From positions 186,001-250,000 of the forward strand of contig NZ_JANHAX010000001.1 of assembly GCF_030848945.1 (NCBI RefSeq): a stretch of 64,000 nucleotides of DNA. The letters run 5' to 3'. Numbering within the stretch: position 1 is the stretch's first letter; every line of letters begins with the position of its first letter. Both the position numbers and the translations under genes were made by a program. Below the pieces are notes generated by a model. That model had not been told where the DNA came from. It saw only the letters and a list, made by a program, of their open reading frames with translations, and ran no database searches. Shown in pieces: positions 51,681 to 61,051 of this stretch. This DNA is from Marimonas arenosa. Its GTDB lineage: Bacteria; Pseudomonadota; Alphaproteobacteria; Rhodobacterales; Rhodobacteraceae.

Positions 51681-52910
51681 ATGGGTCAAGAAAGTCCGAT
51701 CGAGGTGCGCCGGCGTCGGGTGTTCTACATTCCCGGCTACGACCCTATTCACCCCCGCCGTTATCGCGAGCTGTATCGAAAAGAGGCAGCCGAGCAGGCG
51801 AAGATCAGCGGCTACGAGATTGAATTGGAAGCAAAAAGGTCGGATGGCCCCTACGGCTGGCATGTCGTCGGGCGGATGGACGGGGCCGAGACCCAGACCG
51901 ATGTCGAGGTGCTGGTGTGGTCGGACATCGTGCGCGACAGCATGGGGCACGGCATTTTCGCGACCTATGTCCAACTGCTGCACACCGCCTGGATCTACAT
52001 CGGCTCGGGTGCGCTCTGGCGGCTGATGCGGCTTCGAAAGGGTCCGGTGATCGCCGCGCTTTACCCGGTGATATTCCTTGTCTTTCAACTTCTTACTGCG
52101 CTGCTCCTGGCCTGGGCCCTGGGCTGTCTTCTGGCCTTGGCCCATCCGTGGGCCGGCTGGGCGGGGGTGCTGATCGTGCCGGTGGTGCTGGAATGGTTCC
52201 GCAAGCGGGACGGCCGCTTGTTTGCCTATTACCTGATGCACGACTATGCCTATTCCGCCCAGTCGAAGGGCGTCAACCCGCCCGAGCTCGAAACCCGAAT
52301 GGCCGAATTTGTCGATCGGATTACGCTGGCTTTACAAGGTGATAGCGACGAGGTGCTGGTGGTCGGCCACAGCTCTGGTGCACATCTGGCGATTTCGATT
52401 CTGGCCGATCTCATCCGCGCCGGGCGCGTGCCGGCTGACGGCCCGGCGCTGTCGTTTCTGTCGCTGGGGCAGGTGGTGCCGATGGTGTCATTCTTGCCGA
52501 AGGCCGGTCGGCTGCGAGCCGATCTGAAATTTCTTTCGCAAAGACCGGAGCTAAGCTGGATCGATGTTACCGCCCCGGGGGACGGCTGCGCCTTCGCGCT
52601 CTGTGATCCGGTCAGCGTATCCGGGGTGGCGCCGGCGACCGGCAAGCGCTGGCCGCTGGTCCTGTCCGCGGCCTTCACTCAAACCTTGTCGCCGGTCCGC
52701 TGGAAAGCACTCCGCTGGCGGTTCTTCCGCCTGCATTTTCAGTATCTCTGCGCCTTCGACCACCCCGGAGACTACGACTATTTCCGTATCACCGCCGGGC
52801 CGCTGACTCTGGGCACACGCTTTGACGGCCGCAACCCGTCGGCCAGCCGGATCGAGCGGCCGGTCAACAAGTTCACGAACGTCACGATCAATGACAGCCT
52901 TGCCGCCTAA
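51681..52910 (+). CDS. Membrane alpha/beta hydrolase-like protein
   Basis: A 409-residue protein not assigned to a named family. It starts with a strand RRRVFYIPGYDPIHPRRY. Two hydrophobic helices lie near residues 120-170 (ALYPVIFLVFQLLTALLLAW and WAGVLIVPVVLEW). A nucleophile elbow VVGHSSGAHLAISIL near residue 232 is a lipase-type GHSSG. A late His is in AFDHPGDYDYF, a possible triad member. The start at 51681 has GAGAGG seven bases upstream. It overlaps the P450 gene by 20 bp, so the two may act on one lipid-like substrate. Confidence 0.75.
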   Translation: MGQESPIEVRRRRVFYIPGYDPIHPRRYRELYRKEAAEQAKISGYEIELEAKRSDGPYGWHVVGRMDGAETQTDVEVLVWSDIVRDSMGHGIFATYVQLLHTAWIYIGSGALWRLMRLRKGPVIAALYPVIFLVFQLLTALLLAWALGCLLALAHPWAGWAGVLIVPVVLEWFRKRDGRLFAYYLMHDYAYSAQSKGVNPPELETRMAEFVDRITLALQGDSDEVLVVGHSSGAHLAISILADLIRAGRVPADGPALSFLSLGQVVPMVSFLPKAGRLRADLKFLSQRPELSWIDVTAPGDGCAFALCDPVSVSGVAPATGKRWPLVLSAAFTQTLSPVRWKALRWRFFRLHFQYLCAFDHPGDYDYFRITAGPLTLGTRFDGRNPSASRIERPVNKFTNVTINDSLAA

Positions 52911-54267
52911 GCCCCCGTCCCGACAGGGGAAAGTGTCGCTTCGCCGCTATGCCCGCCTGTTTCGGCAGGACATCCTGTCGGCGCAGCCGGCGCGGCTCTA
53001 CCGCGCCTGGATGGCCGAGTTTCGCACCCCCTTCTTCCGCTCCTATCTGTGCAACGATCCCGAGTTGGTCGACCTTGTGCTGCGCCAGCGCCCTGACGAC
53101 TTTCCCAAGTCCGACCGTATCCGCGAAGGGCTGGCCCCGCTCCTCGGCAACTCGGTCTTCGTCACCAACGGTGAAACCTGGAAACGCCAGCGCCGGATCA
53201 TCGACCCGGCCTTCGAGGGGGGGCGGCTGAAGGAGGTTTTTCCCGCAATGTGGGATGCTGGTGTCGCAGCGGTCAACCGAATGGAAAAGCGGGCAAACGA
53301 CCAGGCGACGGAGATCGAGGCCGAGACCAGCCACGCCGCGGCGGATGTGATCTTCCGCACGCTATTCTCGATCCCGATCGAACATGAGATCGCCAATGCC
53401 GTGTTCGACAAATTCCGTGAGCACCAGCGCGCCCAGCCGGTGCTGAACCTCGGGGCGGTGCTGCCCCTGCCACGCTGGTTCCCGCGCTTCCACCGCCGCC
53501 AGACGAAACGCACCGCCCGCGATATCCGGGCGCTCATCACCCGGCTGACCGCCCAGCGGATGGGGGAGATCCGGGCCGGGTCTGCGCCCGACGATCTCGC
53601 CACCAAGATCATGACCACGCCCGACCCGCAGACCGGCGATGTCTTCGACACCGAGGAAATGGTCGACCAGGTGGCGATCTTCTTCCTCGCCGGACATGAG
53701 ACCAGCGCCTCAGCACTGGCCTGGGCGCTTTACCTTCTGGCGATGTATCCCGCGTGGCAGGACCGTGTGGCGGACGAGGCGTTGCGCACAATCGATCTGG
53801 AAAAGGCCGATTTCTCAATCATTTCCCGGCTTAAGCTTAGCCGTGACGTGTTCCGCGAAACGCTGCGGCTCTATCCTCCGGTTCCGATGATGGTGCGCGA
53901 GGCAGCGCGCCCGGAACATTTCCGCAGCCGCGATGTCGCGCCGGGAGCCCAGATCGTGCTGTCGCCCTGGCACCTGCATCGCCACGAACGTCTTTGGCAG
54001 CGCCCCGACGCCTTTGACCCGGGGCGGTTCGAGACCGAAAACGGCAAGGCCTGTCTTCGTGAAGCCTACATCCCGTTTTCGACCGGCCAGCGTGTCTGCA
54101 CTGGCGCCGGCTTTGCCATGGTCGAAGGGCCACTTCTGCTATCGATGCTGGTCCGTGCCTACCGCTTCGATCTCGTGTCCGAGCGACCGGCGATGCCGGT
54201 GGCACATCTGACCGTGCGCGGCAAGGACGGAATCTGGTTGAAAATCTCCAAGCGAACTGACGGGTAG
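52891..54267 (+). CDS. Cytochrome P450
   Basis: A 458-residue heme monooxygenase. The I-helix oxygen motif is FFLAGHETSASALAWAL, the K-helix ExxR is ETLRLYPPVPMMVREA, and the heme-binding loop is PFSTGQRVCTGAGFAMVEG with ligand C403. There is no membrane anchor, so it is probably soluble and needs separate redox partners, none of which are adjacent. The start MTALPPKPPSR at 52891 lies inside the end of the hydrolase gene, indicating coupled expression. The substrate is unknown. Confidence 0.94.
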   Translation: MTALPPKPPSRQGKVSLRRYARLFRQDILSAQPARLYRAWMAEFRTPFFRSYLCNDPELVDLVLRQRPDDFPKSDRIREGLAPLLGNSVFVTNGETWKRQRRIIDPAFEGGRLKEVFPAMWDAGVAAVNRMEKRANDQATEIEAETSHAAADVIFRTLFSIPIEHEIANAVFDKFREHQRAQPVLNLGAVLPLPRWFPRFHRRQTKRTARDIRALITRLTAQRMGEIRAGSAPDDLATKIMTTPDPQTGDVFDTEEMVDQVAIFFLAGHETSASALAWALYLLAMYPAWQDRVADEALRTIDLEKADFSIISRLKLSRDVFRETLRLYPPVPMMVREAARPEHFRSRDVAPGAQIVLSPWHLHRHERLWQRPDAFDPGRFETENGKACLREAYIPFSTGQRVCTGAGFAMVEGPLLLSMLVRAYRFDLVSERPAMPVAHLTVRGKDGIWLKISKRTDG

Positions 54268-54286
54268 GCCGGGGTTAACCCCGGCC
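54267..54286. terminator. Perfect 20-bp palindrome between convergent genes
   Basis: GGCCGGGGTTAACCCCGGCC sits directly after the P450 stop and 12 bases before the grxD 3' end. It can form a strong hairpin but has no T tract, so it may be a bidirectional stop signal or RNA stabiliser. Confidence 0.5.
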
Positions 54287-54297
54287 AGCCTATACCG

Positions 54298-54660
54298 TCA
54301 CGCGTTGGCTTCGCGGATCTTGTTGGCCGCGTCCTTGTCATAGGCGACGCCCTTGTCGTCGAAGAGCTGGTCGAGCTCACCCGACAGAGTCATCTCGGTG
54401 ATGATGTCGCAGCCGCCCACGAATTCGCCCTTGACGTAGAGCTGTGGGATGGTGGGCCAGTCGGAATAGTCCTTGATGCCTTGGCGGATGGCGTCGTCGG
54501 CCAGCACGTTCACATCGGCGAAGTCGACGCCCATGTAGTTGAGAACGCCGGCCACGCGGCTGGAGAAGCCGCATTGCGGCATGGTCTTGGTGCCCTTCAT
54601 GTAGAGCACCACATCGTTCGATTTGACGGTTTCGTCGATCCGGTTTTTCGCGTCGGTCAT
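54298..54660 (-). CDS. grxD: Monothiol glutaredoxin Grx4
   Basis: A 120-residue monothiol glutaredoxin with the active site MPQCGFSSR (C30), [18 protein letters not shown] and the glutathione-binding TIPQ. With BolA it binds a [2Fe-2S] cluster used in cluster transfer and iron sensing. It is last in the order purL, Cys-rich protein, bolA, grxD and starts 31 bp after bolA. An upstream AGGAAG site supports the ATG at 54660. Confidence 0.95.
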   Translation of the reverse strand: MTDAKNRIDETVKSNDVVLYMKGTKTMPQCGFSSRVAGVLNYMGVDFADVNVLADDAIRQGIKDYSDWPTIPQLYVKGEFVGGCDIITEMTLSGELDQLFDDKGVAYDKDAANKIREANA

Positions 54661-54691
54661 GGGTTCTTCCTGTTCAGTATCAAAAGGGTAA

Positions 54692-54928
54692 TCAGTCTGG
54701 TGCCCGCGTGGTCAGGGCCAGCGCGTGCAACTCGCCATCGGAGCCGTCCATCTTGCCCTTCAGTGCAGCATAGACGGCGCGCTGTTGCTGCACCCGGTTC
54801 ATGCCACGGAAGGACTCGTCTACCACCATGGCAGACATGTGACGGCCATCGTCACCCTCGACGGTGATCCGGGCGTTGGGAAAGGCTTGTCTCAGCAGAT
54901 CCTCGAGTTCCTGTGCGTAGACGGCCAT
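54692..54928 (-). CDS. BolA family protein
   Basis: A 78-residue protein with the BolA class II KH-like fold. [20 protein letters not shown] and [12 protein letters not shown] are typical, and the His in [13 protein letters not shown] is the usual cluster ligand. It pairs with the monothiol glutaredoxin encoded next. Which BolA subtype it is cannot be told from sequence alone. Confidence 0.92.
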   Translation of the reverse strand: MAVYAQELEDLLRQAFPNARITVEGDDGRHMSAMVVDESFRGMNRVQQQRAVYAALKGKMDGSDGELHALALTTRAPD

Positions 54929-55035
54929 GTGGTGCTCCCTCCGGTCTGATTTGCGGTGAATCTAGGGTGGGTAGCGAGGCGGTGCAAGACGGGAGCGGCG
55001 GGCTGCGACGAAAAGCTGTGTTTTCAGTGCAGTTT

Positions 55036-55554
55036 TTAGGCGCGGGCCCGGCCGGCATGCCGGGCAAGGCTTTTCAGGAAGTCGCGAACGTCCTCCGGGA
55101 GGGATCCGGTAGCCAGCCTCTTGGCGCGGGCAGGCGTCATGTTTTCCGGGCAAAGGGCGGTGACCAGCTCCTGCCGGCGGGCTTCGACCCGGGCGGGCAG
55201 GGCAAGCTCCTGTGCCGTGGCCAACAGACCGAGCAGGTCATGAATCGTGCGCAGGTGACGGAAGGTATCCATCTGCGGCCTCAACAGCGGCGGGTGATCC
55301 TGCCAGCTTCGGTTGTCGAAAAGCGATAGCGTCCGCTGTCCCGCGCCGGCGCAATCATACCGCACGCAGCCGGAGAATCCTCTTTTCTCAAGAGATTGAT
55401 GGATTTCGCATCGGTGATGCCGCAGGTGCGGGCAGGGGACGCCGGCAGGCTTGTCGAGGGCAAACTCGGCTCCGTTGTCGAAGGCCAGCGCGACGCAGCA
55501 CAGCGCCGCACAAGCCGGGCAGTCGGGCGCAAACGCTGGAGGATGCGAGATCAG
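55036..55554 (-). CDS. Cys-rich putative metal-binding protein, probable CTG start
   Basis: A 172-residue reading frame that continues 63 codons upstream of the GTG at 55365. The upstream part contains a dense cysteine set: C12, C15, C19, C20, C41, C49, C63 and C68 ([44 protein letters not shown]). There is no ATG, GTG or TTG in that part. CTG at 55552-55554 overlaps the purL stop and has GAGGAGG seven bases before it, so CTG is the likely start. The C-terminal part is helical. The cysteines suggest zinc or an Fe-S cluster, fitting its place between purL and bolA-grxD. The function is unknown. Confidence 0.7.
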   Translation of the reverse strand: MISHPPAFAPDCPACAALCCVALAFDNGAEFALDKPAGVPCPHLRHHRCEIHQSLEKRGFSGCVRYDCAGAGQRTLSLFDNRSWQDHPPLLRPQMDTFRHLRTIHDLLGLLATAQELALPARVEARRQELVTALCPENMTPARAKRLATGSLPEDVRDFLKSLARHAGRARA

Positions 55555-57719
55555 CCGACGGCCTCCTCGAAGGCTCTGCGGAACAGCGCCGAAAGTTCGG
55601 CCAACGGGGCTTCGGAGCTGCCCATACGAACAGTGTCGCCGCCGAACTTGCCAACGCTCGCGATGGGCACGCCGGTCTGCCCGGCGGCCGTCATCAGGGC
55701 CTCGGCCGCATCGAAACTGCAGGCAATCAGATAGCGGCCCTGATCCTCGCCAAACAGTTGCGCGGTGTCGCCGTCATCGAGCTGCACACCCACGCCAGCA
55801 GCTTCGGCCATCTCAAAGGCAGCCAGCGCCAGCCCGCCGTCCGACAGGTCGGTACAGGCCTTGATCCATCCGGCATTGGCGCGGATGAACTCGCCGTTGC
55901 GCTTTTCCGCCTCCAAGTCCACTGGCGGGGCATCGCCCTCGGCCCGGTTGAAGACCTCGGCCAGAAGCGCGGATTGACCCAGATGGCCCAAGGTGTCGCC
56001 GACCAGCAAGGCCACGTGTCCATCGCGCGCCTGGCCGAAGATCGGAGTGTCGTCGGCCTTGATCAGCCCGACCGCAGCGATCGTGGGCGTGGGCAGGATC
56101 GCTTGACCGTCTGTTTCATTGTAGAGCGAGACGTTGCCCGACACGATCGGCATATCAAGTGCCGCAACGGCTGCGCCAATACCCTTGATGGCGCCGACAA
56201 ATTGGCCCATTATCTTGGGTTTTTCGGGATTGCCGAAATTGAGGTTGTCGGTGCTGGCGAGCGGCGTCGCGCCGACGGCGGTGAGGTTGCGATAAGCTTC
56301 GGCCACCGCCTGCTTGCCGCCCTCGGTGGGGTTGGCCTTGACGTAGCGCGGCGTCACGTCCGAGGTGAACGCCAGCATCTTGCCGGTGTCATGAACCCGC
56401 ACCACTCCTGCGCCCAGACCCGGTGTGCGCACGGTATCGGCCATCACCATGGTGTCGTACTGCTCGTAAACCCATTGTTTCGCTGCATAATTGGGCGACG
56501 CGATCAGAGTGCGCAGTCCGTCGATGGGATCGATCGCCGCGAAGGTGGTCGGATCGAGCGGCGCAACCGCCGGAGTGGCCACCCAGGGCCGATCGTATTC
56601 CGGTGCACTGCCCGACAGGGTCGCAAGCGGCAGGTCGGCCTTGACCTCGTTGCCGTGCAGAATGAGGAAACGGTCTTCGGGGATGGTCTCGCCGACGATG
56701 GCGAAATCGAGGTCCCATTTCTCGAACACCGCCCTTGCCTCGGCCTCTTTCGAGGGATCCAGCACCATCAACATTCGTTCCTGGCTTTCCGACAGCATCA
56801 TCTCGTAGGCGGTCATGTTGTCTTCGCGCTGCGGCACGTCGTCGAGTTGCAGTTTGACGCCCAGTCCACCTTTGTCGCCCATCTCGACCGCCGAGCAGGT
56901 CAGACCCGCGGCGCCCATGTCCTGGATCGAGATCACCGCGCCGGTCTGCATCAGTTCGAGGCAGGCTTCCATCAGCCGTTTTTCGGTGAAGGGGTCGCCG
57001 ACCTGTACGGTGGGGCGTTTTTCTTCAATGGATTCATCGAATTCGGCCGAGGCCATGGTGGCGCCGCCGACCCCGTCTCGGCCGGTCTTGGCGCCAAGAT
57101 AGACCACTGGCATGCCGACGCCGCTTGCCGCCGAATAGAATATCTTGTCAGCGTCAGCCAGCCCCGCGGCAAAGGCGTTGACCAGGCAGTTGCCGTTGTA
57201 AGCAGGGTCGAAGCGGACCTCGCCGCCCACGGTGGGGACGCCGAAACAGTTGCCATATCCGCCGATGCCTTCCACGACACCGTGCACCAACTGTCGCGTC
57301 TTGGGATGGCCGACCTCGCCGAAGCTGAGCGAATTCATCGCCGCGATGGGGCGCGCCCCCATGGTAAAGACATCGCGCAAGATGCCACCCACGCCCGTCG
57401 CCGCGCCCTGGTAAGGCTCGATATAAGACGGGTGGTTGTGGCTCTCCATCTTGAAGATGACGGCCTGGTTATCGCCGATATCGACAACGCCAGCGTTCTC
57501 GCCCGGTCCGCAGATGACCTGCGGGCCCTCGGTCGGCAGGGTGCGCAGCCACTTCTTCGAGCTTTTGTAGGAGCAGTGCTCGTTCCACATCGCCGAAAAG
57601 ATGCCGAGCTCGGTGAAACTGGGTTCACGACCGATGATTTCAAGGATGCGCTGGTATTCGTCGGGCTTCAGCCCGTGCGCCTCGATCAGCTCTTCGGTGA
57701 TGGCCGGTTCGTCCGTCAT
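55551..57719 (-). CDS. purL: Phosphoribosylformylglycinamidine synthase subunit PurL
   Basis: A 722-residue small-type PurL, the ATP-dependent synthetase subunit of purine step four; it works with PurQ and PurS, which are not in this window. Motifs are [54 protein letters not shown] and the late [15 protein letters not shown]. Its stop overlaps the presumed CTG start of the Cys-rich gene. No riboswitch was seen upstream. Confidence 0.96.
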   Translation of the reverse strand: MTDEPAITEELIEAHGLKPDEYQRILEIIGREPSFTELGIFSAMWNEHCSYKSSKKWLRTLPTEGPQVICGPGENAGVVDIGDNQAVIFKMESHNHPSYIEPYQGAATGVGGILRDVFTMGARPIAAMNSLSFGEVGHPKTRQLVHGVVEGIGGYGNCFGVPTVGGEVRFDPAYNGNCLVNAFAAGLADADKIFYSAASGVGMPVVYLGAKTGRDGVGGATMASAEFDESIEEKRPTVQVGDPFTEKRLMEACLELMQTGAVISIQDMGAAGLTCSAVEMGDKGGLGVKLQLDDVPQREDNMTAYEMMLSESQERMLMVLDPSKEAEARAVFEKWDLDFAIVGETIPEDRFLILHGNEVKADLPLATLSGSAPEYDRPWVATPAVAPLDPTTFAAIDPIDGLRTLIASPNYAAKQWVYEQYDTMVMADTVRTPGLGAGVVRVHDTGKMLAFTSDVTPRYVKANPTEGGKQAVAEAYRNLTAVGATPLASTDNLNFGNPEKPKIMGQFVGAIKGIGAAVAALDMPIVSGNVSLYNETDGQAILPTPTIAAVGLIKADDTPIFGQARDGHVALLVGDTLGHLGQSALLAEVFNRAEGDAPPVDLEAEKRNGEFIRANAGWIKACTDLSDGGLALAAFEMAEAAGVGVQLDDGDTAQLFGEDQGRYLIACSFDAAEALMTAAGQTGVPIASVGKFGGDTVRMGSSEAPLAELSALFRRAFEEAVG

Positions 57720-57889
57720 TGCTCGTATCCCCCGCGGCTGGCCCTCAGGCCCGACTTTGCGCTTTTCTTAAGGGAACGGCCGAGCGGGGGAAAGAGCAAA
57801 TGGCCGCGATCGGGCTGTGCAACCCGCGGGTCTTTCGGTCCGCCGCGCGAGGTGCGCCTGCAAGGGTGCGACGCGCGCAGAGGCTCGGA

Positions 57890-58477
57890 TCAGAAATCGC
57901 CTTCGGCCGCGCGATCTAGAATATCCTGCATGATGTCTTTGACCTCCAGCGCCTCTTCCAGAAGTTCTGGAGGCAACGGTTTGCCGCCGTGGATCATCAT
58001 GTCCATGTTGAGCGTGGTAATCCAGAGCTCGCCGTTTTCGTCCTCGACGAGGCTCACGCGGCAAGGCAGGTAAGCAGCGTAGGAGATATCGTGCTCGATC
58101 ATCTTGGCGGCGGTCAGCGGGTTGCAGTACAGATAGATGTTGAGCTTGCGCCAGTCTTCCCCCTGCATGGCCGACACCTGATCGCCGAGTGGCAGTTCGC
58201 CGACGCCGCGGATGTTGCGATCGATCGCCACCGCCTTGATCGATTCGTCGACCTCCTCGAAGGTCAGCCCATCAGCCACCTTGGCCGTCCACACCGTGGC
58301 GGCGGCGGCATTGCCGGTTTCTGCCAGCTGGTCGGCCATGGCTTTGTAGGTGTCGAAAGCCTTGTCGTCGAAACCGTCGAAAGCGGTCTTGTAGGCCCAG
58401 AGTTGCGGGCCCACCCAGATGCCAAGCCCGACCGTGACCAGTCCGATCAATGCGAAAATACGTGTCAGCGCCAGCAT
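57890..58477 (-). CDS. DUF302 family protein with N-terminal membrane anchor
   Basis: A 195-residue protein beginning with a signal or anchor helix (ALTRIFALIGLVTVGLGIWV), then a DUF302-like core (IYLYCNPLTAAKMIEHD, SYAAYLPCRVSLVEDENGEL). DUF302 proteins are widespread and mostly of unknown role; some lie near sulfur or redox genes. It is likely periplasmic. It is upstream of purL in the same direction with 170 bp between, and divergent from the PLP lyase gene. Confidence 0.8.
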   Translation of the reverse strand: MLALTRIFALIGLVTVGLGIWVGPQLWAYKTAFDGFDDKAFDTYKAMADQLAETGNAAAATVWTAKVADGLTFEEVDESIKAVAIDRNIRGVGELPLGDQVSAMQGEDWRKLNIYLYCNPLTAAKMIEHDISYAAYLPCRVSLVEDENGELWITTLNMDMMIHGGKPLPPELLEEALEVKDIMQDILDRAAEGDF

Positions 58478-58654
58478 GGACGTCCCCCTCCCTGTGACCG
58501 ATTTCGGATCAACATAAACGAATGTGTGATTTTTTCAAAGCAACCAATGCAGCGTGGCATGGCGATTATGTCGCGCGGCGGCGGAGGCGACCGAGCGGCA
58601 GGGTTGCAGGTGGAGCAGGAAAGGCCAAAGGTGGTGCAAACGAGGGAGGTGGCA

Positions 58655-59671
58655 ATGGACACTCTTGAAAACCCGTGGCGTGGCAAGGGTCTGACATGGG
58701 AGGGGCTGGAGGGGATTCCCTGGCCCAGCGTCGACGCCGGCGAAGTTCGCCGGTTGCTCGCGCGCTGTCCACTGGACGCCGAGACGCCGCTCGAACGGCG
58801 TGACGGGTTTGCCGGAGCCGGGGCGGTCTTCGTAAAAGACGAGCGGTACCGGATGACCCTGGGCAGCTTTAAGGCGCTTGGCGCGGCCTATGTCATTGCC
58901 CGCGATCACGAGGCGGGCCGAGCTAAGGGACGCACCTATGTTACTGCCAGCGCGGGCAATCACGGGCTCTCGGTGACCGCGGGCGCGCTGGCCTTTGGTG
59001 CCCGGGCGGTGATCTATCTGGCCGAGACCGTGCCGCAGGAATTTGCCGACCGGCTAGAGATGTTCGAGGCCCACGTCGTACGCCATGGCGCAACCTATGA
59101 GGAAAGCGTGGCGGCGGCTCAGAGGGCGGCTGAAGATAACGGTTGGGAGCTTCTGTCAGATACGTCCTGGCCCGGTTATGTCGAGCGCCCCTTCCGAGTG
59201 ATGGAGGGGTATCTGGCGCTGGCAGAGGAAGCCGTTCGACAGATCGGCGAGCCGCCCACCCATATCTTCTTGCAGGCCGGGGTCGGCGGGCTGGCCGGGG
59301 CCTGCGCAGCCTATTTCCGCGAAGCATGGGGCGACGGGCCGCGCATCGTGGTGGTCGAACCGGCCGCCGCGCCGGCGCTGCACGATAGCGTCAAGGCGGG
59401 CCGAGCGGTGGTTACCCGGGGGCCGGTCTCGAACATGGGGCGGCTGGATTGCAAGGAACCCTCACTGATTGCGCTGAAAGGGCTGGCAAGGGATGCCGAT
59501 GTCTTCGCGCTGATCACCGAGGAGGAGGCCGAGCGGGCGCTGCCGGTGCTTGACCGGGCAGGGTTCGAGACCTCGCCGTCGGGGGGTGCTGGCTTGGCCG
59601 CATTGCTTGCCGGGGAGCCGCTGGGGGCAGAGGCACGGGTGCTCTGTATTCTCAGCGAGGCGCCGGAATGA
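58655..59671 (+). CDS. PLP-dependent lyase, diaminopropionate ammonia-lyase/threonine dehydratase-like
   Basis: A 338-residue fold-type II PLP enzyme. The Schiff-base lysine is K73 in RMTLGSFKALGAAYV. SAGNHGLSVTAGALAFG is the phosphate-pocket motif, and LQAGVGGLAGACAAYF the glycine-rich loop. The sequence sits close to diaminopropionate ammonia-lyases and to ectoine-pathway EutB-type enzymes. A GGGAGG site precedes the ATG at 58655. It overlaps the M24 peptidase by 4 bp, suggesting one pathway that hydrolyses and deaminates an amino-acid derivative. Confidence 0.8.
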   Translation: MDTLENPWRGKGLTWEGLEGIPWPSVDAGEVRRLLARCPLDAETPLERRDGFAGAGAVFVKDERYRMTLGSFKALGAAYVIARDHEAGRAKGRTYVTASAGNHGLSVTAGALAFGARAVIYLAETVPQEFADRLEMFEAHVVRHGATYEESVAAAQRAAEDNGWELLSDTSWPGYVERPFRVMEGYLALAEEAVRQIGEPPTHIFLQAGVGGLAGACAAYFREAWGDGPRIVVVEPAAAPALHDSVKAGRAVVTRGPVSNMGRLDCKEPSLIALKGLARDADVFALITEEEAERALPVLDRAGFETSPSGGAGLAALLAGEPLGAEARVLCILSEAPE

Positions 59672-60807
59672 GCACACGGGGCTTTCCGGAGGAGGAGTAC
59701 CGTGACCGGGTGGCGCGAGCACAGGCGGCGATGGAGACCGCCGGGCTGGCGGCGCTGCTGCTGACGACCGAGCCCGAGATCCGCTATTTCAGCGGTTTTC
59801 TGACCCGCTTCTGGGAAAGCCCCAGCCGGCCCTGGTTTCTGGTCCTGCCTGCGACCGGTGATCCAGTGGCGGTGATCCCGTCGATCGGGGCAGCCTTGAT
59901 GGGACGGGGCTGGGTCAAAGACATCCGCACCTGGCCCGCACCGGACCCCGAGGATGACGGGGTAAGCCTGTTGACCGATACCTTGCGCGAACTCGCAGCG
60001 GACGGGCCGGTGGGCCTGCCGTCCGGCCCGGAGACGCATCTGCGCATGCCACTTGACGACTTCCGCCGGGTCGAAGCAGCGGCGATTTCATTCACGGACG
60101 ATCACGGCGTCGTGGCGCAGCTCAGGGCGGTGAAGTCCGAAGCCGAGATCGCCAAGATCTCGCGTGCCTGCACTATTGCCGGCAAGGCCTTTGCCCGGAT
60201 TGGTGAGGTGGCTCGCATCGGTCAACCGATGGAGGCCGTGTTCCGTGGCTTCCAGGCGCTGCTGTTGGAGGAAGGCGCCGACTGGGTGCCTTACCTGGCC
60301 GGCGGAGCAGGGCCTTTGGGCTATGCCGACGTGATCTCGCCGGCAGGACCGGCCCCGCTGTGCGAGGGCGATGTGCTGATGCTCGACACCGGTGCTGTGA
60401 GGGATGGGTATTTCTGCGATTTCGACCGGAATTTCGCCCTCGGCCGCGCCGACCCGCGAGCACATGCGGCCTGGGCGCGGCTGCTCGAGGCGACCGAGGC
60501 GGCGCGAGAGGCGGCCCAACCCGGGGCCCGGGCTTGCGATCTTTGGCGCGCCATGGCCGATCTTGTTGGCGGGGGAGAGTCCGCCGGACGGCTCGGGCAT
60601 GGGCTCGGTATGCAACTGACCGAGGGGCTGTCGATCACCGCCAAGGACCGGACCGTGCTGGAGCCGGGTATGGTGATCACGCTGGAGCCCGGTATCGAAA
60701 CTGCACCGGGACTTGTCCTGGTCCACGAGGAGAATATCGTGATCCGCGATGGTTCGGCCGAGGCGCTGTCGCCTTGGTCAAACGGCGCCCTGCCGGTGAT
60801 CGGCTGA
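59668..60807 (+). CDS. M24 family metallopeptidase (Xaa-Pro peptidase-like)
   Basis: A 379-residue pita-bread-fold protein. The two-metal ligands are visible: LMLDTGAVRDGYFCDFDRNF (two Asp), GRLGHGLGMQLTE (His), ITLEPGIETAPG (Glu) and LVHEENIVIRDG (Glu). Xaa-Pro dipeptidases, creatinase and ectoine hydrolase share this layout. It is coupled to the upstream PLP lyase gene. The EutC and EutE genes of known ectoine operons are not beside it, so an ectoine role is not claimed. Confidence 0.85.
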   Translation: MSTRGFPEEEYRDRVARAQAAMETAGLAALLLTTEPEIRYFSGFLTRFWESPSRPWFLVLPATGDPVAVIPSIGAALMGRGWVKDIRTWPAPDPEDDGVSLLTDTLRELAADGPVGLPSGPETHLRMPLDDFRRVEAAAISFTDDHGVVAQLRAVKSEAEIAKISRACTIAGKAFARIGEVARIGQPMEAVFRGFQALLLEEGADWVPYLAGGAGPLGYADVISPAGPAPLCEGDVLMLDTGAVRDGYFCDFDRNFALGRADPRAHAAWARLLEATEAAREAAQPGARACDLWRAMADLVGGGESAGRLGHGLGMQLTEGLSITAKDRTVLEPGMVITLEPGIETAPGLVLVHEENIVIRDGSAEALSPWSNGALPVIG

Positions 60808-60850
60808 CGGGCGGATCAAGCGACGCCGCGCGCCTCCGATCATTGGCCAT

Positions 60851-60878
60851 AAAAAAAGGCCGAGCGCTAAGCTCGGCC
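60851..60878 (-). terminator. Rho-independent terminator (minus strand)
   Basis: GGCCGAGC (60858-60865) pairs with GCTCGGCC (60871-60878). On the minus strand the stem is followed by seven T. It suits transcripts from the LysR gene, whose stop lies about 150 bases upstream. Confidence 0.8.
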
Positions 60879-60958
60879 GAAGTCCAACAGGGAGGTATGA
60901 AAGTGATGCGCCGTTAAGCACTGTTCACTCTCGATTGGTGAAATAGGCGGCAGTTCTT

Positions 60959-60973
60959 GTTCAATCAAGGTTC
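60959..60973 (+). promoter_or_regulatory. GTTC-N7-GTTC motif between convergent genes
   Basis: An exact match to the alphaproteobacterial LexA-box pattern, but in a gap with no gene start except tiny frames. About one such match is expected by chance in a window this size, so confidence is low. Confidence 0.2.
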
Positions 60974-61020
60974 ATTATGCCGCATGCGCAGCATTCCCGT
61001 TATGCGCCGTTTGCATAGCT

Positions 61021-61051
61021 CAGTCGGTCACTGTTCAACCGACTGTTTTTT
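61021..61051 (+). terminator. Rho-independent terminator (+ strand) inside the LysR 3' end
   Basis: CAGTCGGT (61021-61028) pairs with ACCGACTG (61038-61045), followed by six T. It would end + strand transcripts from the M24 gene or from a short RNA starting after 60880. Confidence 0.8.

Noticed and set aside
55281..55532. 83-codon minus-strand frame beside bolA
   Set aside because: It overlaps the Cys-rich frame in another phase, and its composition (Ser, Arg, Thr, Pro) looks like a shadow; the Cys-rich frame has better start context.
58655..60807. Ectoine degradation operon (EutB-EutD type)
   Set aside because: The PLP lyase plus M24 pair resembles it, but the cyclodeaminase and deacylase partners are absent nearby and the assignment would rest on family resemblance alone.
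60897..60917. Six-codon gene MKVMRR behind a GGGAGGT site
   Set aside because: It is too short to call as a gene and the spacing to its first ATG is zero; mentioned only as part of the 60851-61051 gap.
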